In this document: positions 63,902-64,000 of the stretch, in pieces | Numbering within the stretch: the stretch's first letter is position 1 | Layout of the letters: the number at the start of each line of letters is the position of its first letter | Origin: Apostichopus japonicus | Taxonomy: Eukaryota > Echinodermata > Holothuroidea > Aspidochirotida > Stichopodidae | Direction: 5' to 3' | NCBI RefSeq assembly: GCF_037975245.1 | Contig: NC_092576.1 | Coordinates: forward strand, 22,565,611-22,629,610 | DNA: 64,000 nucleotides | Made by a program: the position numbers and the translations under genes | Notes under the pieces: generated by a model | What the model was told of the DNA's origin: nothing | The model's input: only the letters and a program-made list of their open reading frames with translations | Database searches by the model: none

Positions 63902-64000
63902 GTAAGTTTTGCGTTCACTTCTGTCCCATTATGTCATTGACTTGTATAAAACTCTCAACGTGCTTAGAGTCTAGAAAACGAGTTTTCTATTATTGAAAGT

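Overview
The window is intron-rich, AT-rich animal DNA with GT-AG splicing, many transposon relics and frequent TAGGCC-type hexamers. NACHT receptors are expanded in echinoderms and amphioxus, so I infer a marine invertebrate deuterostome, most likely an echinoderm such as a sea cucumber. No marker gene fixes the species.

The dominant feature is one minus-strand gene (or gene plus cassette array) read from 62.1 kb down towards 5.3 kb. Its exons are: signal peptide (62.08-62.13 kb), one Ig exon (61.54-61.85), a double-Ig exon (60.10-60.76), a fourth Ig exon (59.35-59.69), a transmembrane exon (59.09-59.20), two tiny juxtamembrane exons (58.82-58.88 and 58.36-58.41) and a 1517-nt NACHT exon (56.43-57.95) with clear Walker A and Walker B motifs. 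Every splice join fits in phase, which predicts a type I membrane receptor with an Ig ectodomain and a cytosolic NACHT ATPase. The first eight exons code for 1034 residues. A short alternative tail exon follows at 56.15-56.28 kb (predicted 1076 aa).

Below that, the same strand carries a repeated four-exon cassette (A, phase 0-2, LRR-like; B, 2-1; C, 1-0; D, 0-0). Module 1 is at 55.3-45.4 kb, module 2 at 44.0-35.6, module 3 at 30.5-24.8 (D not found) and module 4 at 10.5-7.6. A small stop-containing exon lies at 5.3 kb and is homologous to the 56.2 kb tail exon. Joined in phase, the long form would be about 1618 aa. The splice joins are inferred from sequence only.

A second Ig gene starts head-to-head on the plus strand at 62,657, about 520 bp from the receptor start, and runs off the window end. 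A plus-strand gene fragment (48.4-50.8 kb, perhaps to 51.7) lies inside the module 1 A-B intron.

The introns are full of repeats. They include a LINE ORF2 end (1-470), a duplicated 3-kb segment (473-3450 and 31127-34010), a second duplication (11.40-12.99 and 24.85-26.47 kb), a foldback transposon (22178-24196), an LTR with primer-binding site (41268-42372), a CR1/L2-like LINE end (34.5-34.95 kb), a tRNA-derived element (7315-7401), several MITEs, and mini- and microsatellites.
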